From the NCBI GenBank assembly GCA_001917125.1, contig MNTU01000046.1:35697-87471 (forward strand): a stretch of 51,775 nucleotides of DNA, written 5' to 3'. This document shows, piece by piece, positions 8,506 to 20,400 of the stretch; position 1 is the first letter of the stretch, and each line of letters begins with the position of its first letter. Under the pieces are notes generated by a model. It did no database searches, had not been told where the DNA came from, and saw only the letters and a list, made by a program, of their open reading frames with translations. The translations under genes were made by a program, and so were the position numbers. The DNA is from Azospirillum sp. 47_25 (GTDB lineage Bacteria > Pseudomonadota > Alphaproteobacteria > RF32 > CAG-239).

Positions 8506-10491
8506 TCAGAGGTTTTTCATGGCCAGGAGTTCAAGTTCTTTGATTTTGTCACGATAAACCATAGCTTCCTCGAATTCCAGGTTTTGGGCGGCTTCTTTCA
8601 TTTTACGGTTATATTCCTTGAGCTTTTTATCAATATTCTTAAGATCTTCGACTTCTTTACTGTCGTCTTTGATAAAGTCGCCTTCCGTCATTTCCTTGAG
8701 TGAAGAAGCGATGCTTTTTTTGATGGTTTTGGGGGTAATGCCGTGTTCGGTATTATATTTTATTTGTTTTTCCCGGCGGCGGTTGGTTTCTTCCAGCGCG
8801 GCTTCAATGGAACCGGTCATACGGTCGGCGTAAAGAATGACTTTACCCTCGGCATTGCGGGCAGCCCGGCCGATGGTTTGAATCAGCGAACGGGTTGAAC
8901 GCAGAAAACCTTCTTTATCGGCATCCAGAATGGCAACCAGCGAGCATTCCGGAATATCCAGCCCTTCGCGCAGCAGGTTGATGCCGACTAAAACGTCAAA
9001 AACGCCGAGACGCAAATCACGAATGATTTCGATACGTTCGAGCGTGTCGATGTCTGAATGAAGGTAGCGCACTTTGATGCCGTTTTCGTTGAGATATTCG
9101 GTGAGGTCTTCGGCCATTTTTTTCGTCAGGGTCGTTACCAGAACGCGTTCTTTTTTGGCAATGACCTTGCGGCATTCTTCCATCAGGTCATCTACCTGAT
9201 TCTCGACCGGACGGACAACGCAAACGGGATCGGTCAGGCCGGTGGGGCGGATAACCTGCTCGGCAAAGACGCCTTTGCTCTGTTCCAGTTCCCAGTCGCC
9301 GGGGGTGGCGGAAACAAAAACGGTTTGTCCGCGCATCATATTCCATTCTTCGAATTTCAGCGGACGGTTGTCAACGCAGGACGGCAGCCGGAAGCCATAT
9401 TCCGACAAGGTTTTTTTGCGGTTATAGTCACCCCGAAACATGCCGCCGATCTGAGGAACGGAGATGTGGCTTTCGTCAATGAAAATTAAGGCATTGGGCG
9501 GCAGGTATTCAAACAGGGTCGGCGGCGGTTCGCCTGGTTTGCGGCCGGTCAGATAACGGGAGTAGTTTTCAATGCCTTTACAATGGCCGGTGGTTTCGAG
9601 CATTTCCAAGTCGAAACGGGTGCGCTGTTCGATACGCTGGGCTTCCAGCAGTTTGTTGTTATTTTTGAAGTTTTCGACAGTTTCGGCCAGTTCTTTGCGA
9701 ATGCCGGTAATTGCCTGAGAAATGGCCGGGCGCGGCGTGACGTAATGATTGGCCGGGTAAACGGTGACTTTTTGCAGAGAAGCGGTCTTTTTGCCGGTCA
9801 GGCTGTCAAATTCATAGATGTCATCTATCTCATCGCCGAAGAAGGATATTCTCCAGGCCCGGTCTTCATAGTGGGCGGGAAAGATGTCCAGCGTGTCTCC
9901 CTGAACCCGGAAAGTGCTGCGGACGAAATTCGTCTGATTCCGTTCGTATTGTAATTCGGTTAGGCGTTTGTAAACATCCCGAGGCTCCACATTGTCGCCG
10001 ACGGCCAGCGGCAGGGTCATGGCTGCATAAGATTCAACGTCGCCCAAACCGTAAATGCAGGAGACAGAGGCCACGATAATGACGTCGTTGTTTTCCAGAA
10101 TGTTACGGGTGGCCGCGTTGCGCATGCGGTCAATCTGCTCGTTTAAGGCCGAATCCTTTTCGATATAGGTGTCGGTTTTGGGAACATAGGCTTCGGGCTG
10201 GTAATAGTCGTAGTAAGAGACGAAGTATTCAACATGGTTGTTGGGGAAAAACTCTTTCATCTCGCTGTAAAGCTGGGCGGCTAGAATTTTGTTGGGTGCC
10301 ATAATCAGTGACGGCCGCTGACATTGTTCAATTACTTTGGCCATGGTGAAGGTTTTGCCGCTGCCGGTTACGCCAAGCAGAACCTGATTCTTTTCGCCGC
10401 GTTCAATGCCTTCGCACAAATCGCGGATTGCCTCCGGCTGGTCGCCGGAAGGTTCAAACGGACTTTCGATTTTAAATTTATTGTCGGACAT
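8506..10491 (-). CDS. uvrB: Excinuclease ABC subunit UvrB
   Basis: A 661-residue helicase-like repair protein, close to the E. coli length (673). Walker A is GVTGSGKT (residues 40-47). The tyrosine-rich beta-hairpin ([11 protein letters not shown], ~93-103) clamps the damaged strand. The Walker B-like FIDESH, the helicase motif RTIGRAARN region and a C-terminal UVR motif (~627-661, [12 protein letters not shown]) that contacts UvrC follow. UvrB verifies lesions delivered by UvrA and recruits UvrC for dual incision. Its start overlaps the end of the upstream TPR gene by 14 bp, so it may be the last cistron of the flagellar-side transcript; the ribosome site is weak. Confidence 0.98.
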   Translation of the reverse strand: MSDNKFKIESPFEPSGDQPEAIRDLCEGIERGEKNQVLLGVTGSGKTFTMAKVIEQCQRPSLIMAPNKILAAQLYSEMKEFFPNNHVEYFVSYYDYYQPEAYVPKTDTYIEKDSALNEQIDRMRNAATRNILENNDVIIVASVSCIYGLGDVESYAAMTLPLAVGDNVEPRDVYKRLTELQYERNQTNFVRSTFRVQGDTLDIFPAHYEDRAWRISFFGDEIDDIYEFDSLTGKKTASLQKVTVYPANHYVTPRPAISQAITGIRKELAETVENFKNNNKLLEAQRIEQRTRFDLEMLETTGHCKGIENYSRYLTGRKPGEPPPTLFEYLPPNALIFIDESHISVPQIGGMFRGDYNRKKTLSEYGFRLPSCVDNRPLKFEEWNMMRGQTVFVSATPGDWELEQSKGVFAEQVIRPTGLTDPVCVVRPVENQVDDLMEECRKVIAKKERVLVTTLTKKMAEDLTEYLNENGIKVRYLHSDIDTLERIEIIRDLRLGVFDVLVGINLLREGLDIPECSLVAILDADKEGFLRSTRSLIQTIGRAARNAEGKVILYADRMTGSIEAALEETNRRREKQIKYNTEHGITPKTIKKSIASSLKEMTEGDFIKDDSKEVEDLKNIDKKLKEYNRKMKEAAQNLEFEEAMVYRDKIKELELLAMKNL

Positions 10492-13400
10492 TGTTTTGAA
10501 CTGCTGGCGCTTCGGTTAAGTTCGATTTCAGCAGCGACTTGTTGTAAATTTTGGCGAAGTCGCTGAATGTTTCAATATCGTTGATTGCCTTGTCTATGAC
10601 TCTAATATTGATTTGGTCGTTTTCAAGTGTATCGGTAAGAACGCTGAAGGCGCTGTAATATTTCGTATCTTTGAAGTAAGGCATAAATTTGTTGCGCAGG
10701 CGTACAATTACGGTTTCCCTTCCGGCTTTTTTCAGTGCGGTTGCCCAGTCAAGAATATAATTTATCTGCTCTTCGCTCAGCGGCTGGCCGGGGGTCGGTT
10801 TTTCAATGAGGTATTTAATGGCGTCGGCAGCGTCGCCCCACATATTTCCGTTCCAGAAAATTTCGCTTTTAAGCAGCAGGGCATTTTTGCTGTAATCGTC
10901 TTTCAGCAGTTCCAGAGCCTGAGCTTCGTTGCCGGTTCCGGACAGAGCTTTGGCGCGGACGATGCGGCGTTGCAGCTCAATGGTTTTCGGCAGGCCGGGC
11001 GTCTCCGTCCGGTCGAGAATGTCCAAAGCTTCGTGGTTTTGACCGTTAAACAGCTGGATTAATGCCAGACGGGAACCGAACGTCGCTTTTTCCAAAGCGG
11101 TCAATTCTCCGGTTCTTAACCGGGAATCGAGCAGTTCATATGCCCGGTCAAGCAAGTCAACCGCGACCAGACGGTCGGCCAGTTTTTGGATAATGGCATT
11201 GTAATGACGGCTTTTCGGCGGCAGCCAGTTGTAATCCTGATAAAGGGCCAAAGATTTTAAGGCACTCAAATTGTCGGCCTGATTATTAAGATAAATGTCT
11301 TCAATCAGTTTGACCATGCGGCGTTCGATTTTCGGCTTATCCACGGCGGGAGATATTTTTTCCAGGTTTTGCAGGGTGCGGAGCGCCTGATAGTAATCGA
11401 AATTGCGAACATACAAGTCGCTGAGGTCGCTGAGCAATTGTTTTTTGAACTCTATTTCGCCCCAGGCAAAGCGTAGCCCCTCCAGCTCGCGAATCGCTTT
11501 GGCAGGAGGAATAACGTTAAGGCGGATTTCCAAATCGGCAATTTTTTTGCGGGCAAGGGATGAATATTTGAGGTCGTTGCTGTTGGCCGCTTTGCGATAT
11601 TCCTGAATGGCGTTGCGCGGATATCCCTGCATGAGGATTTTTTCCGCGGTCAGATAATTGACCAGCGGCATCAGGTTGCGCGGGGTATCCATGGTTTTCA
11701 GAATATCGATAAAGCTTTGGGCGGTGATGTCATCTCCGGCGGCGATTGCCGTAACCGCACCGACTTTGGCGATGGCACTGCGGATTTCCGGCGGGTAGTT
11801 GCGTACCAAATTGAGATAGCTGATTAATACGGCGTTGTTTTCCGGGGTAGGTTCCAGTGCCGAAGCAGCCAGCGTTCGCCAGAAAACAGCTTCGTTAATT
11901 TCCGGCAATCGTCCGAATGAGAAGTTTTCCAGAGCCTGTTCATAGCGTCCGGCCAGAAAATTGGCCACGCCCAGCAATCCGTGGAAACGTTCCGTTTCGG
12001 TCTCGGGAGCTTTGTCTGCAATCAGTTTGTTCAGAATATTCAGCGCATTGGTGCCCAGACCTTGAGAAATGTAGTATTTGGCCAATTCAAGTTTGGCGTT
12101 GTTTTTTTGCTCGTCTTCCGCTTTGATTATTTCCTGACGAAGCTGATCTTCCGCTTCGGCAAATGTTTTTCCGAGAAGCTCTTTGTTGAAGTCGGCGGAC
12201 AGGCGGGCGATGCGGTTGTCAATCTGATTGAGCTGTTCCTGATGTTTGAGAAAGTCCAAATCGGGCGAAATGTTTAAACCGCGGCGGACAGCCTGAATGG
12301 TGTAACCGGTATTTCCCCGGCTGAGTGCAATGTCCAATGCGTCGGCATTAAGAGCCACACCCTGAATTGTCGGCAGCAGGGTTAAGTCGGGATAGCGGTA
12401 TTCGTCTTTGATTCCCAGGCCGATGTCGGTGCTGGTTCCGGTGACGATCAGGTCTCCGACTTCCGGGTCAATAATCGAAACAACTTCTCCGGCTGCCGTG
12501 GAAGGGATAAACAGGTAAGGCTGATTGCTGACGTTGTATTGGGTATAAACCGGGAGGTCCTTGGTTTCTTCCGGCGCATCGCGGGTAAAAAGGTCAACAA
12601 TCCACAGCAGTCCTTCCTTACGGACGGAAGCGTTGAGCTTGGTCTTGGGCAGAATGCGGAGAATGGCTGCTCCGGGATGGGGAATTTGCAAGACTTCATC
12701 GGCTACGGGAGCGGCCGCTTCCCGCAGGCTCTCAATATCCAGATTTTGCGGGTGGTCAAAAATAACCCAGATGTAATTGCCGCGGCGGAAAACGGAGAGG
12801 CCGACCGGCATATTCCAAGAGAAGCTTAAACTGGCGACCTGGTTGGGCTGGACCGGCGCAACCTGCGCCGAAGTCATGGCTGTTTGGAGCCGGGTCAGAT
12901 TCTGATTGCGAATATTTATCGGAGCCGTGGCTACCGGCGGCACTATTTCGGTGTTTTGTTGTGGCGGAAGGAGGCTGTTCTCCAGATCAAAAACAATTTT
13001 GTTTTCGTGTTCGAACGATTTTTTCAGTTTGGCCGGGAAAATGATGTCCAATCCGCCTTCAGGGTTAATCTGCTGGAGAACATATGCCGCTTTGCCGTAG
13101 TTTTCCAGTTTGGAAGTTTTGAGGTCCGGTCTTTTTTTGAATGAAACGGTTGTCGTTTCAGGGCCTGCCTTGACGATATATTCAGGTTTACGGCCGGGAG
13201 CAAATTCAAAGCTGAAGCGAGAAAAATCCTGGTGATTGCCGTAGTTGAGCAGCAGACGGTTGAGACGGCTGTCTATTCCCCTGTCGGCCAGTTCGCCGTC
13301 TTGTTTCCGCAATTTGATAATCAGATTGCCGTCGTTGCGGAAGTTTTGAACCGATAGCGGTTCTTTCAGCGTCAGAAGCATGCTCTTTTGATTGTTGGCG

Positions 13401-13672
13401 ATGTTTGCGGCAGCAACCAGCGACGGAAGCTTTGCGGCAATATCCTGCAACCGGTCGGCCAGCGGGCGGCTGAAAGACAGATAGAGTTCCCTGTCTTTGC
13501 CTTCAATCGTATAATCAACATTATCGGCAAGAGGAAGGGTGATGATGGTTTCTTCCGCGGTACCGGTATATTGCGCAGTTTGGGCAAAGGTATCGAAACA
13601 GCTCAAAAAAACGGCGCTGCAGATTGTTGTCTGCAGAAAAAAACGAAATCTATGTTGCCGTTTGATTGTCAA
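10478..13672 (-). CDS. Large periplasmic TPR-type repeat protein
   Basis: A 1064-residue protein with a basic, hydrophobic signal peptide (residues 1-30, ending in TFAQ). The first ~450 residues form beta-rich modules with short repeats such as [19 protein letters not shown], similar in texture to AMIN-type domains but without a certain match. From about residue 480 to the end the sequence is helical with TPR-like pairs ([51 protein letters not shown]). A related large protein next to motE/fliM genes is what I would expect from alphaproteobacteria, which suggests, but does not show, a role in motility or the envelope. It begins 14 bp after motE. Confidence 0.75.
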   Translation of the reverse strand: MTIKRQHRFRFFLQTTICSAVFLSCFDTFAQTAQYTGTAEETIITLPLADNVDYTIEGKDRELYLSFSRPLADRLQDIAAKLPSLVAAANIANNQKSMLLTLKEPLSVQNFRNDGNLIIKLRKQDGELADRGIDSRLNRLLLNYGNHQDFSRFSFEFAPGRKPEYIVKAGPETTTVSFKKRPDLKTSKLENYGKAAYVLQQINPEGGLDIIFPAKLKKSFEHENKIVFDLENSLLPPQQNTEIVPPVATAPINIRNQNLTRLQTAMTSAQVAPVQPNQVASLSFSWNMPVGLSVFRRGNYIWVIFDHPQNLDIESLREAAAPVADEVLQIPHPGAAILRILPKTKLNASVRKEGLLWIVDLFTRDAPEETKDLPVYTQYNVSNQPYLFIPSTAAGEVVSIIDPEVGDLIVTGTSTDIGLGIKDEYRYPDLTLLPTIQGVALNADALDIALSRGNTGYTIQAVRRGLNISPDLDFLKHQEQLNQIDNRIARLSADFNKELLGKTFAEAEDQLRQEIIKAEDEQKNNAKLELAKYYISQGLGTNALNILNKLIADKAPETETERFHGLLGVANFLAGRYEQALENFSFGRLPEINEAVFWRTLAASALEPTPENNAVLISYLNLVRNYPPEIRSAIAKVGAVTAIAAGDDITAQSFIDILKTMDTPRNLMPLVNYLTAEKILMQGYPRNAIQEYRKAANSNDLKYSSLARKKIADLEIRLNVIPPAKAIRELEGLRFAWGEIEFKKQLLSDLSDLYVRNFDYYQALRTLQNLEKISPAVDKPKIERRMVKLIEDIYLNNQADNLSALKSLALYQDYNWLPPKSRHYNAIIQKLADRLVAVDLLDRAYELLDSRLRTGELTALEKATFGSRLALIQLFNGQNHEALDILDRTETPGLPKTIELQRRIVRAKALSGTGNEAQALELLKDDYSKNALLLKSEIFWNGNMWGDAADAIKYLIEKPTPGQPLSEEQINYILDWATALKKAGRETVIVRLRNKFMPYFKDTKYYSAFSVLTDTLENDQINIRVIDKAINDIETFSDFAKIYNKSLLKSNLTEAPAVQNNVRQ

Positions 13673-13686
13673 GTTTTTTATCCGGG

Positions 13687-14343
13687 TTAAAAATTATTGC
13701 CTATGATTTTGTCGGTTATCTCTTTGGCTTTTTCCGCTTTCATTTGCGAGAGGATGGCCGAAGAGGTGGACGGTTTCATTTCTTTAAGCAGCGAGACGGT
13801 TACGTCAATGTCAAGCGTGTTGAAAATGCGAGCAGCATCTTTAGGTTTCATGGTTGAATAAACTTTGACCAAGGCGTTGATTTTAGCCCGTTCTTTATCG
13901 TTGTATTCTTTAATCAGTTTGCGCAGTCTTTGTTCATAATCCTGCAACTGTTTCAGCCGTTTATCAATTTCCTGCTCGGCAACTTTGAGCTGGACGGCTT
14001 TCTTGTCGATTTCGCGGCTGCGGATGTCAAGAGCTTCCCGACGTTCGGCCAGTTCCTGCAAAATCATGATTTCTGACTGGGTGAAGCCGGAGTTTGGGGT
14101 GGGCGTTCCGGCCGGCGTGTCGGAACCGACGGAATCCGAGGCTTCGAGAAGTTTATTCAAATCGGCGGTTTCTTTATTGTTTTTTTCTTCGGCCGCGGCG
14201 AGAGACTGGGAAATGCTGAACCTGTCGGCTGCGGGGTTTTTCAACATGTCGAAAAGGTTATTGATACGGACGGACAGCATTAACGTCGCCATAAAAATAA
14301 CCATGGGCAAAATGCGAAAATGTTGTTTCAGTGTTTTAAACAT
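13687..14343 (-). CDS. motE: MotE-like flagellar motor chaperone
   Basis: A 218-residue protein with an N-terminal membrane anchor or uncleaved signal (residues ~11-27), a low-complexity linker, a long coiled coil (about 90-145, rich in Glu, Lys and Arg) and a C-terminal domain with MKPKDAARIFNTLDIDVTVSLLKEMKPSTSSAILSQM, which resembles the MgtE N-terminal/MotE fold. MotE in Sinorhizobium is a periplasmic chaperone that protects the stator-linked protein MotC. It lies in the same leftward operon as fliL, fliM and DUF6468, 10 bp from the next gene, which supports the assignment. No motC is in the window, so the gene symbol rests on similarity of layout only. Confidence 0.75.
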   Translation of the reverse strand: MFKTLKQHFRILPMVIFMATLMLSVRINNLFDMLKNPAADRFSISQSLAAAEEKNNKETADLNKLLEASDSVGSDTPAGTPTPNSGFTQSEIMILQELAERREALDIRSREIDKKAVQLKVAEQEIDKRLKQLQDYEQRLRKLIKEYNDKERAKINALVKVYSTMKPKDAARIFNTLDIDVTVSLLKEMKPSTSSAILSQMKAEKAKEITDKIIGNNF

Positions 14344-14353
14344 GCGGCAAACC

Positions 14354-14800
14354 TTATTTAATAGAGCGCAGGGCTTTTAATAATTCCATTTCGGCGAGAG
14401 AACGCGAATCTTCGGCTTCTTCGTGCAGTGAAAATTTTGCTGTTTGCGGGGCAGAAGAATTTCCGGTTTTGATTTCCCGGCCGGCATGGATAACGTTTTC
14501 CAGACGGTCGGCCAGATTGTCGGCCCGTTCGTTGATGAAGGTTAAGTCATCTTTGAGATTTTTGGCGCTGTCAATAACCTCTTTCAAGTCTTCCGACGAA
14601 TGTTCGGTAACCGATTTCAGTTTCGGAATGGAGTTTTCGGCCTTGTTGGTGGCTTCGTTGAGGGAAGAAATCAGCTGTGACAGGCTTTTCTGGTTCTGGC
14701 GGAGCAGACTCAGATTCTTATTCAGCTTATAAGCGTAAATAATGGTGGGGATCAGCAAAATGATAATGCTCAGATTTATGATTAATTCCAAACTATCCAT
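14354..14800 (-). CDS. DUF6468-type flagellar-cluster protein
   Basis: A 148-residue protein. I start it at ATG (14798-14800), overlapping the fliM stop (ATGGATAG); the frame remains open upstream inside fliM, but that part is a shadow. It has one N-terminal transmembrane helix (SLELIINLSIIILLIPTIIYAY, residues 3-24) and then a coiled coil with DLTFINERADNLADRLENVI. This matches a family found beside fliL/fliM in alphaproteobacterial flagellar operons and usually annotated as DUF6468; its molecular role is not established. Translational coupling to fliM is likely from the overlap. Confidence 0.75.
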   Translation of the reverse strand: MDSLELIINLSIIILLIPTIIYAYKLNKNLSLLRQNQKSLSQLISSLNEATNKAENSIPKLKSVTEHSSEDLKEVIDSAKNLKDDLTFINERADNLADRLENVIHAGREIKTGNSSAPQTAKFSLHEEAEDSRSLAEMELLKALRSIK

Positions 14801-15881
14801 TTTTTTCTGCCTTGCCTTGAATCTTGATGACAACGTTTTCCTCTTTGCGTCCCATGGAGCCGGTGAACAGCGGCACGTCGCCGCAAAGGACGGTGACATC
14901 GTCGTGGGGATACATGTCAAGCGGGAGGAAAGACCCTTTGTCCCATTTGGCAATTTCGCCGAGGGTAATCATTTTTTCTTTGAGAATGGCCTGCAATTCG
15001 ACGTCGGTTTCCCACAGCTGTTCAATCAGGTGGTTTTCCCAGATGGCGTCACGGCCGTAGCGTTCACCCATAAACATTTGGAGCAGCAGGTCGCGGATGG
15101 GTTCCAGTGTGGCATAGGGAATCATCAGATCGATTTTGCCGCCGCGGTCTTCCATGTCTATCCGCAGGCGGGCAACAATGACCGCGTTGGACAAGCGGGA
15201 GATGGTGGCAAAGCGGGGATTGGTTTCCAGCCGGTCGTAACTGAACGTGACTGAGGTGATGGGGTCAAAGGCGGTAGAGAGGTCGGCCAGAATGAGATCG
15301 ATCATGTCTTTGACCAGATTGAGTTCAATGGTGGTGTAAGGGCGCCCTTCAATGCGCATGGCCGCGGTGCCGCGCCGTCCGCCGAGCAGAACGTCAACAA
15401 TCGAATATACCAGCGAGGAGTCAAAAGACATCAGCCCGTAGTTGTCCCACTCTTCGGCTTTGAAAACGCCGAGCAGGGTCGGCAGGGTGAGCGAATCGAT
15501 ATATTCGCCGAAGCGCATGGATTCAATGTTGTCGAGCGAGACTTCGACGTTATCCTGCGTGAAGTTGCGCAGCGAGGTGGCCATCATACGGATAAGACGG
15601 TCGAAAACGATGTCAAGCATCGGCAGTCGTTCGTATGACACCATGGAAGAATTTAAAATAGCCTGGACGCCGGTTTTCATAGTGTAGCCGTCGTCTTCCC
15701 CTTCCTTGTCGGCGGAATAACCGAACAGGGTATCAATTTCTTCCTGATTCAGAATTTTGGAATCGCCGTCGCCGGAAACGGAAGCCGCATTGCCGCGGTC
15801 ACGAACCTCAATCATGTCCGTCCAGTCTTGATTCTTTTCTTCCGGGGCGTTTGCCGGAGCGGGATTGTTTTCTTCAGCCAC
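14793..15881 (-). CDS. fliM: Flagellar motor switch protein FliM
   Basis: A 362-residue C-ring protein. The CheY-P binding peptide near the N-terminus is LNQEEIDTLFGY (residues 44-55). The middle domain follows with YDRLETNPRFATISRLSNAVIVARLRIDMEDRGG, and the C-terminal SpoA domain with LPLDMYPHDDVTVLCGDVPLFTGSMGRKEENVVIKI. FliM passes the chemotaxis signal to the rotor and sets rotation direction. It starts 14 bp after fliL and overlaps the next gene by 8 bp, so fliL-fliM-DUF6468-motE forms a tight operon. The 40-residue N-terminal extension before the peptide is acidic and proline-rich. Confidence 0.97.
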   Translation of the reverse strand: MAEENNPAPANAPEEKNQDWTDMIEVRDRGNAASVSGDGDSKILNQEEIDTLFGYSADKEGEDDGYTMKTGVQAILNSSMVSYERLPMLDIVFDRLIRMMATSLRNFTQDNVEVSLDNIESMRFGEYIDSLTLPTLLGVFKAEEWDNYGLMSFDSSLVYSIVDVLLGGRRGTAAMRIEGRPYTTIELNLVKDMIDLILADLSTAFDPITSVTFSYDRLETNPRFATISRLSNAVIVARLRIDMEDRGGKIDLMIPYATLEPIRDLLLQMFMGERYGRDAIWENHLIEQLWETDVELQAILKEKMITLGEIAKWDKGSFLPLDMYPHDDVTVLCGDVPLFTGSMGRKEENVVIKIQGKAEKNG

Positions 15882-15895
15882 TTTTCAGTCCTCTT

Positions 15896-16441
15896 TTAAT
15901 TATTTTTCTGAATATCAAAGGTTTTGAAATTCAGGTTGGATACTTTAACCGGGGCAGTCAGCAAATTGATGCGGTAAAGCAGCTCTTCCTTGAGATTGTA
16001 CAATCCGTCAGAGCCGCTGATTTCATCCGGCGTCAGTTCGACAATGTGAGCCAGCAGGGTGTCGTTAATCCGCGGAAGCATGGCTTCGATTGTCTTTATA
16101 TCATCGACCGAGGATAATTCAATGCTGATTTTTACTTTGACGTTTGATGACGTTTCGGCAGATGAGCGCAAGCGGACGGATAACTCGGGAAGCGTGTAAA
16201 AAACGGTTATTTTTCCGGCGTCTTCGCCTTCACCGGCAGTTGTTACAATACTGAAATCGCCTTCGCCGCCGAGGTGGTCCTTGCGAGTGAAGACGGTGAT
16301 AAAACTGACTGCCAGGCCGATGACGACAATAACCGGCACAACGTAAATTAAAACCTTTTTTTTGTTAAAAGGTTTAATCTGCAGTTCTTCGTCTTCGGCT
16401 TTGTCGAAGCTTTCGTCTGGTTTGACCATAGTTTTCCCCAT
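15896..16441 (-). CDS. fliL: Flagellar basal body-associated protein FliL
   Basis: A 181-residue single-pass membrane protein: acidic cytoplasmic N-terminus, transmembrane helix at about residues 28-52 (KKVLIYVVPVIVVIGLAVSFITVF) and a periplasmic stomatin-like domain ending LNFKTFDIQKN. FliL encircles the stator and supports torque. A second in-frame ATG lies four codons in (MVKPDES), so the exact start is uncertain by 12 bp. It is the first gene of the leftward motility operon; the 300-bp AT-rich region upstream probably holds its promoter. Confidence 0.92.
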   Translation of the reverse strand: MGKTMVKPDESFDKAEDEELQIKPFNKKKVLIYVVPVIVVIGLAVSFITVFTRKDHLGGEGDFSIVTTAGEGEDAGKITVFYTLPELSVRLRSSAETSSNVKVKISIELSSVDDIKTIEAMLPRINDTLLAHIVELTPDEISGSDGLYNLKEELLYRINLLTAPVKVSNLNFKTFDIQKNN

Positions 16442-16743
16442 TCTTAAACTATTCTCACAGGCATTTTACATTATTAATTTTATTATTAAACATTAAAAAG
16501 CGACTTATTAAACGGATTTAAGGTTTTAAGCCTCCGGTGAGAGGTTTTTTTCTGATTTTAACCAATAATTATCGAATAAAAGAGTAGAATTAGGCGAATT
16601 GGAGTAATCGGGCCGCAGTTGGGCGGATTTTTATGTTACAGATATGTTAAATTTGCAGTGGATTAAAGGCTTAACCATAGCAAAAACAGGTGTTTTATGG
16701 TAATATAAAAGAGACGCGAAACGGCCAAATAAGGTGCAATGTT
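16442..16743. other. Intergenic region between divergent fliL and pilus operons
   Basis: About 300 bp, AT-rich, with no convincing gene. It must carry the divergent promoters of fliL and the pilus-like operon. I see several TTAA pairs with spacings of 3, 4 and 8 bases but none with the 7-base spacing of a CtrA site. AGATATGTTAAATTTG at about 16638 is a possible -10 region for the rightward operon. Confidence 0.6.
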
Positions 16744-17454
16744 ATGTATGTTTGGGTATTGTTGGCGACATTTATTGCGATGTTGTATGCCTTTAACCTG
16801 TCAACCAGGGAAGATATGCGCTCCCTGTACACGGTTCCGCAGGCAGAATCGGTTGTGGCCAAAATCGTTACCCAGCATCGGGCAGCCCGGCAATATATGA
16901 AAGACCATCTGCCGCCGGATAACGGGACGACGACGATTTCCTACTATCCCGGCGAAATTAAGATTGATGACTTGCAGTATTATCTGCCGTACGGTTTTGA
17001 ACGTGACAGCGAATATACGTCGCTGATTTATTGTCTGGACAGGGAAAGCACCAATCTGTCGCAGGCGGTGCCCGGGTGTTCCGCAACCGGAGCCAGCTGC
17101 TGCAATGATCCGAAAACGGTGGCTTATCTGGTGACTTTCGGCTGTGTGCCGTCGCGGTGGCGGAATATTTTTACCGGAAAGCCGGACAATGACTTGCTGA
17201 AAGCGATGGAACGTGTGGTGGGGGCCGGCTCCGACTTCGGTTATGCCGACAAATCAGATGCCAGCCGCTGGGCAGCAACGGAAACGGTTAAGTCAACCAT
17301 GGCAATCCGCGGGCGGGAGGTGACTTATACCTCTATTCCGCAGTATATAATTTCCAACAGTTTGGACGGGGTCGGAAACAAATCGTTCAACAAGGTTTGC
17401 GTCAATAACAAAAACTGTCCTTACTGTTTGATTTATATGACCTCTTATCACTAG
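16744..17454 (+). CDS. Membrane-anchored protein of a PilV-like operon (possibly PilM-like)
   Basis: A 236-residue protein; start chosen at ATG 16744 because AAGGTG lies seven bases upstream, rather than the open-frame extension from 16690. It has one N-terminal transmembrane helix (MYVWVLLATFIAMLYAF) and a periplasmic remainder with seven or more cysteines (e.g. GASCCNDP, VCVNNKNCPYC), suggesting disulfides. The N-terminus resembles R64-type PilM proteins, but the match is by eye and weak. It shares the segment YLPYGF with the next protein, 19 bp downstream, so the two probably work together in the same pilus or adhesin structure. Confidence 0.6.
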   Translation: MYVWVLLATFIAMLYAFNLSTREDMRSLYTVPQAESVVAKIVTQHRAARQYMKDHLPPDNGTTTISYYPGEIKIDDLQYYLPYGFERDSEYTSLIYCLDRESTNLSQAVPGCSATGASCCNDPKTVAYLVTFGCVPSRWRNIFTGKPDNDLLKAMERVVGAGSDFGYADKSDASRWAATETVKSTMAIRGREVTYTSIPQYIISNSLDGVGNKSFNKVCVNNKNCPYCLIYMTSYH

Positions 17455-17473
17455 GAAAACGGGGAGAAAAACA

Positions 17474-20400
17474 ATGCAAAAGCAATTAAAGTCAAAATTA
17501 AACGAGCTCGGCAGCTTGATGATTGAGGCTATGGCAATGTTGGCCCTCATTTCCATGGTGACGCCGATTTTGTATAAAAAGTCCGCCGAACGAACGACTG
17601 AGCTGCAGGATATTAACGCGGCGAGCGAGGTGCGGGCGCTGATTAAGTCGCTGGACGATTATGTCAGCGACCACTATGATGATATTATTCAGGGTAAAAA
17701 GGTGCAGCAGAACTGTAATACGGCCGAAGTGAATTACAGTGATATGATTGCAACATCAGGGCAATCTACGCAGAAGAAAACAATTAACATCAACCATTTT
17801 TGCGAATATCTGCCGTACGGTTTTCTGGATAAAAGTAAAAATGCACAAGATTCCAAGACTTTCAGCAAAAACTATCAGGTGGTTTTGAAAAAAGTTGACG
17901 GCGGTGACGGCCGGAAGAGAGTGGTTACCGCGTTTTTGATTACCGAACCGAGTGACGGCGGGACTTTCCCGAAACTGCGCGCTTCCCGTATTGCGTCAAT
18001 GATCGGGAGCAACGGCGGTTATATTAACGTTGCCAATAATGTTGCTTCGGCGATGGGTACCCAGGGTATTTGGAGTGTAGATAATCTGAATACTGATTTG
18101 GGAATTGCCGCCAATAAGGTGAAAGACGGAGCGATTATTGCCTCTTCGGTACAGGGAATTGCCGCGCAGGGCGGTGTGGATAATGAAAACGTGCTGTATC
18201 GCAAATGGCGCAGCAATCGTGAGTTAAATACGATGGAAACGACGTTGCTGATGGGTGCAAATGCGGCGCAGGGACAAAATATTATCAATGTAAACCAGAT
18301 GATTATCGAGGCAGGGCGGCCGGGAAATTTTGAAACCGGAACGTCAGAGGCGGATCATGCTCTGTATGTTAAAAAAGGCGGGGCAACGATTAAGGGCGGT
18401 ATTAAAGCCGCGGATGCTTTGTTTACGGTGGATACGGCAGGTAAGACGACGGCTGTGGAATTTGTGGCCGGCAATTTTGACGCCAAGCAGGATTTGTTAA
18501 AACTCGGCGATGCCTTTACGGCAACCAACAGCGGACTGACGGTAAAATATAACGGCGGCACCTGGGGAGATGAAACAGGTGTTACCGATGCTCCGGTTAA
18601 TATTAATGCCAATACCAAAATAACCGGAAATCTGCATGTGACCGGAAATGAATATGTCGGCGGTAATTTGAGAGTTAAAGGTACGATTGATGCCGATAAA
18701 CTGCATGCGCGGACACAATTGACCGTCGGCGGTACGCCGTCTGCCCCGACCAATGCAGTGGTTACGGAAACCAGCTCCGTCTTTAAACAGCCGGATTTCC
18801 GAATTGGCGGTACCAATAAAAATGATGCCCGTTTGTTTACCAATGCGACAGAATCTGTTTTGCGCGGCGGAACCGGCGGCTTGCTGTTGGATTCTTCACA
18901 GAATGTGACAATGAAGAGTGCAACTTCTGGTAATGTTACCGTGTCGGCAGGCAGTGGTCATTTGTATCTTAATTCGACAGGAGATGTTAAAGTAGATTCA
19001 GGAACTTCAGGAATTGTTTGGATTAATGATCAGATGATGAAGTTTTATCGAGCGGGTTCTTTAAATAAAATTGAATCTATTGTCAATTCGTTTTTGGTAA
19101 CATCTTCTTCAGCTGGAACTACTTACGGATATATTAATCCGGGCGGAAAGCAGTTTGCTACTCGAAATTTGAAGATGCAGGTTGCGGATTCTGCTGGAAC
19201 AGATGTTTTAACGGTTGATCCTTTAACGACTAATAGTGCAACTGCAACGATGCGAGGTAAGTTTACGGTTACCAATAATCCGAGCGGCGGTACTACAACT
19301 AACGTTTTTCAGGTTAATCCGTCAAACCAAACAGAGGGGGTAACCGCTAATCCGGCAGCGGTTGTTGTAAACAATGATTATTTTAAGGTCAATAATTTGA
19401 CGGATTCTACACGTGTTTTAACTGTTGATATGAAAGGGACGCAAAAAGCGGCAGCAGAAGCAAATAAAGGGCCGGTTTATATCCGTAAGGGAGTTATGGA
19501 GCTGGCAACAAATACCGGGACGACGGCTAGGGTTTTATCAGAACACCAGGGGTATGTCAAAGCCGACCGTTTTGTTGATAATAAAGGGTTGGATACATCG
19601 GCTCTGAGCAAACCGACAGATTTGGGAGTTTCTTTTGTTCAGCAGGGGGCTGCCGGAGCCTATGACTATTATCAGGTTAATCCGGCTTACACTTCGGTGA
19701 TGCATGATATTAAACTGACGACCCGCGGCGGGGCTCGGTTGAGCGACATTCTGCCTGACTTTATCAATAAGGGGATTTATATTGTCGATAATACCTATAA
19801 AGCAGATGCAGTCGGTGATTCCTGGGCCAAGCGGGATGCCAACGGCTATCATACCGGCGGGTTTAATCCTCTGACGGCTTTTTCCGACTGCGGGACTACT
19901 CACTCCTGTGAGGTCAGTCCGTGGGCCGGTTTTGTGCCGGCACCGCAATGTCCGCCGGGATATATGAAAGTTATTACGTTAACGCCGGCAACGTTTTCGA
20001 TGGCTCAGGCGGGTATTCCGGGGCCGATTACGACAAAGAAACCGGACTTGATTATTGACTATAATGTTCGTGATCCGAACGAATATGTGGAGGGTGATAC
20101 CGGGACGCATTACTATAATAAGTCTTCTTATGTAACGACGGCGCCGACTCCTCTGTATTTCCAGAAGAACACCTGGCTGCGTTCAATGGTTATTCCTTAT
20201 TTGACCGGTTCGAACAGTTCGACTTTCCGTGGCTGGAGTACGGCAATGGGCTTTATTTATCCTTATACTTATTATAAGAAATATATTGATTTACTGGGAC
20301 TGACGGTCGATACCAGCGGCGGTGCAAACAAAACGGTTATTTGGAATCTGTTTCCGGTTTATAACCAGACGCTGGAGGGCTATGCAACGGTTTATTGCTA

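Noticed and set aside
16442..16743. CtrA binding sites upstream of fliL
   Set aside because: TTAA pairs are present with 3, 4 and 8 base spacings but none with the required 7, and the region is AT-rich, so chance explains them.
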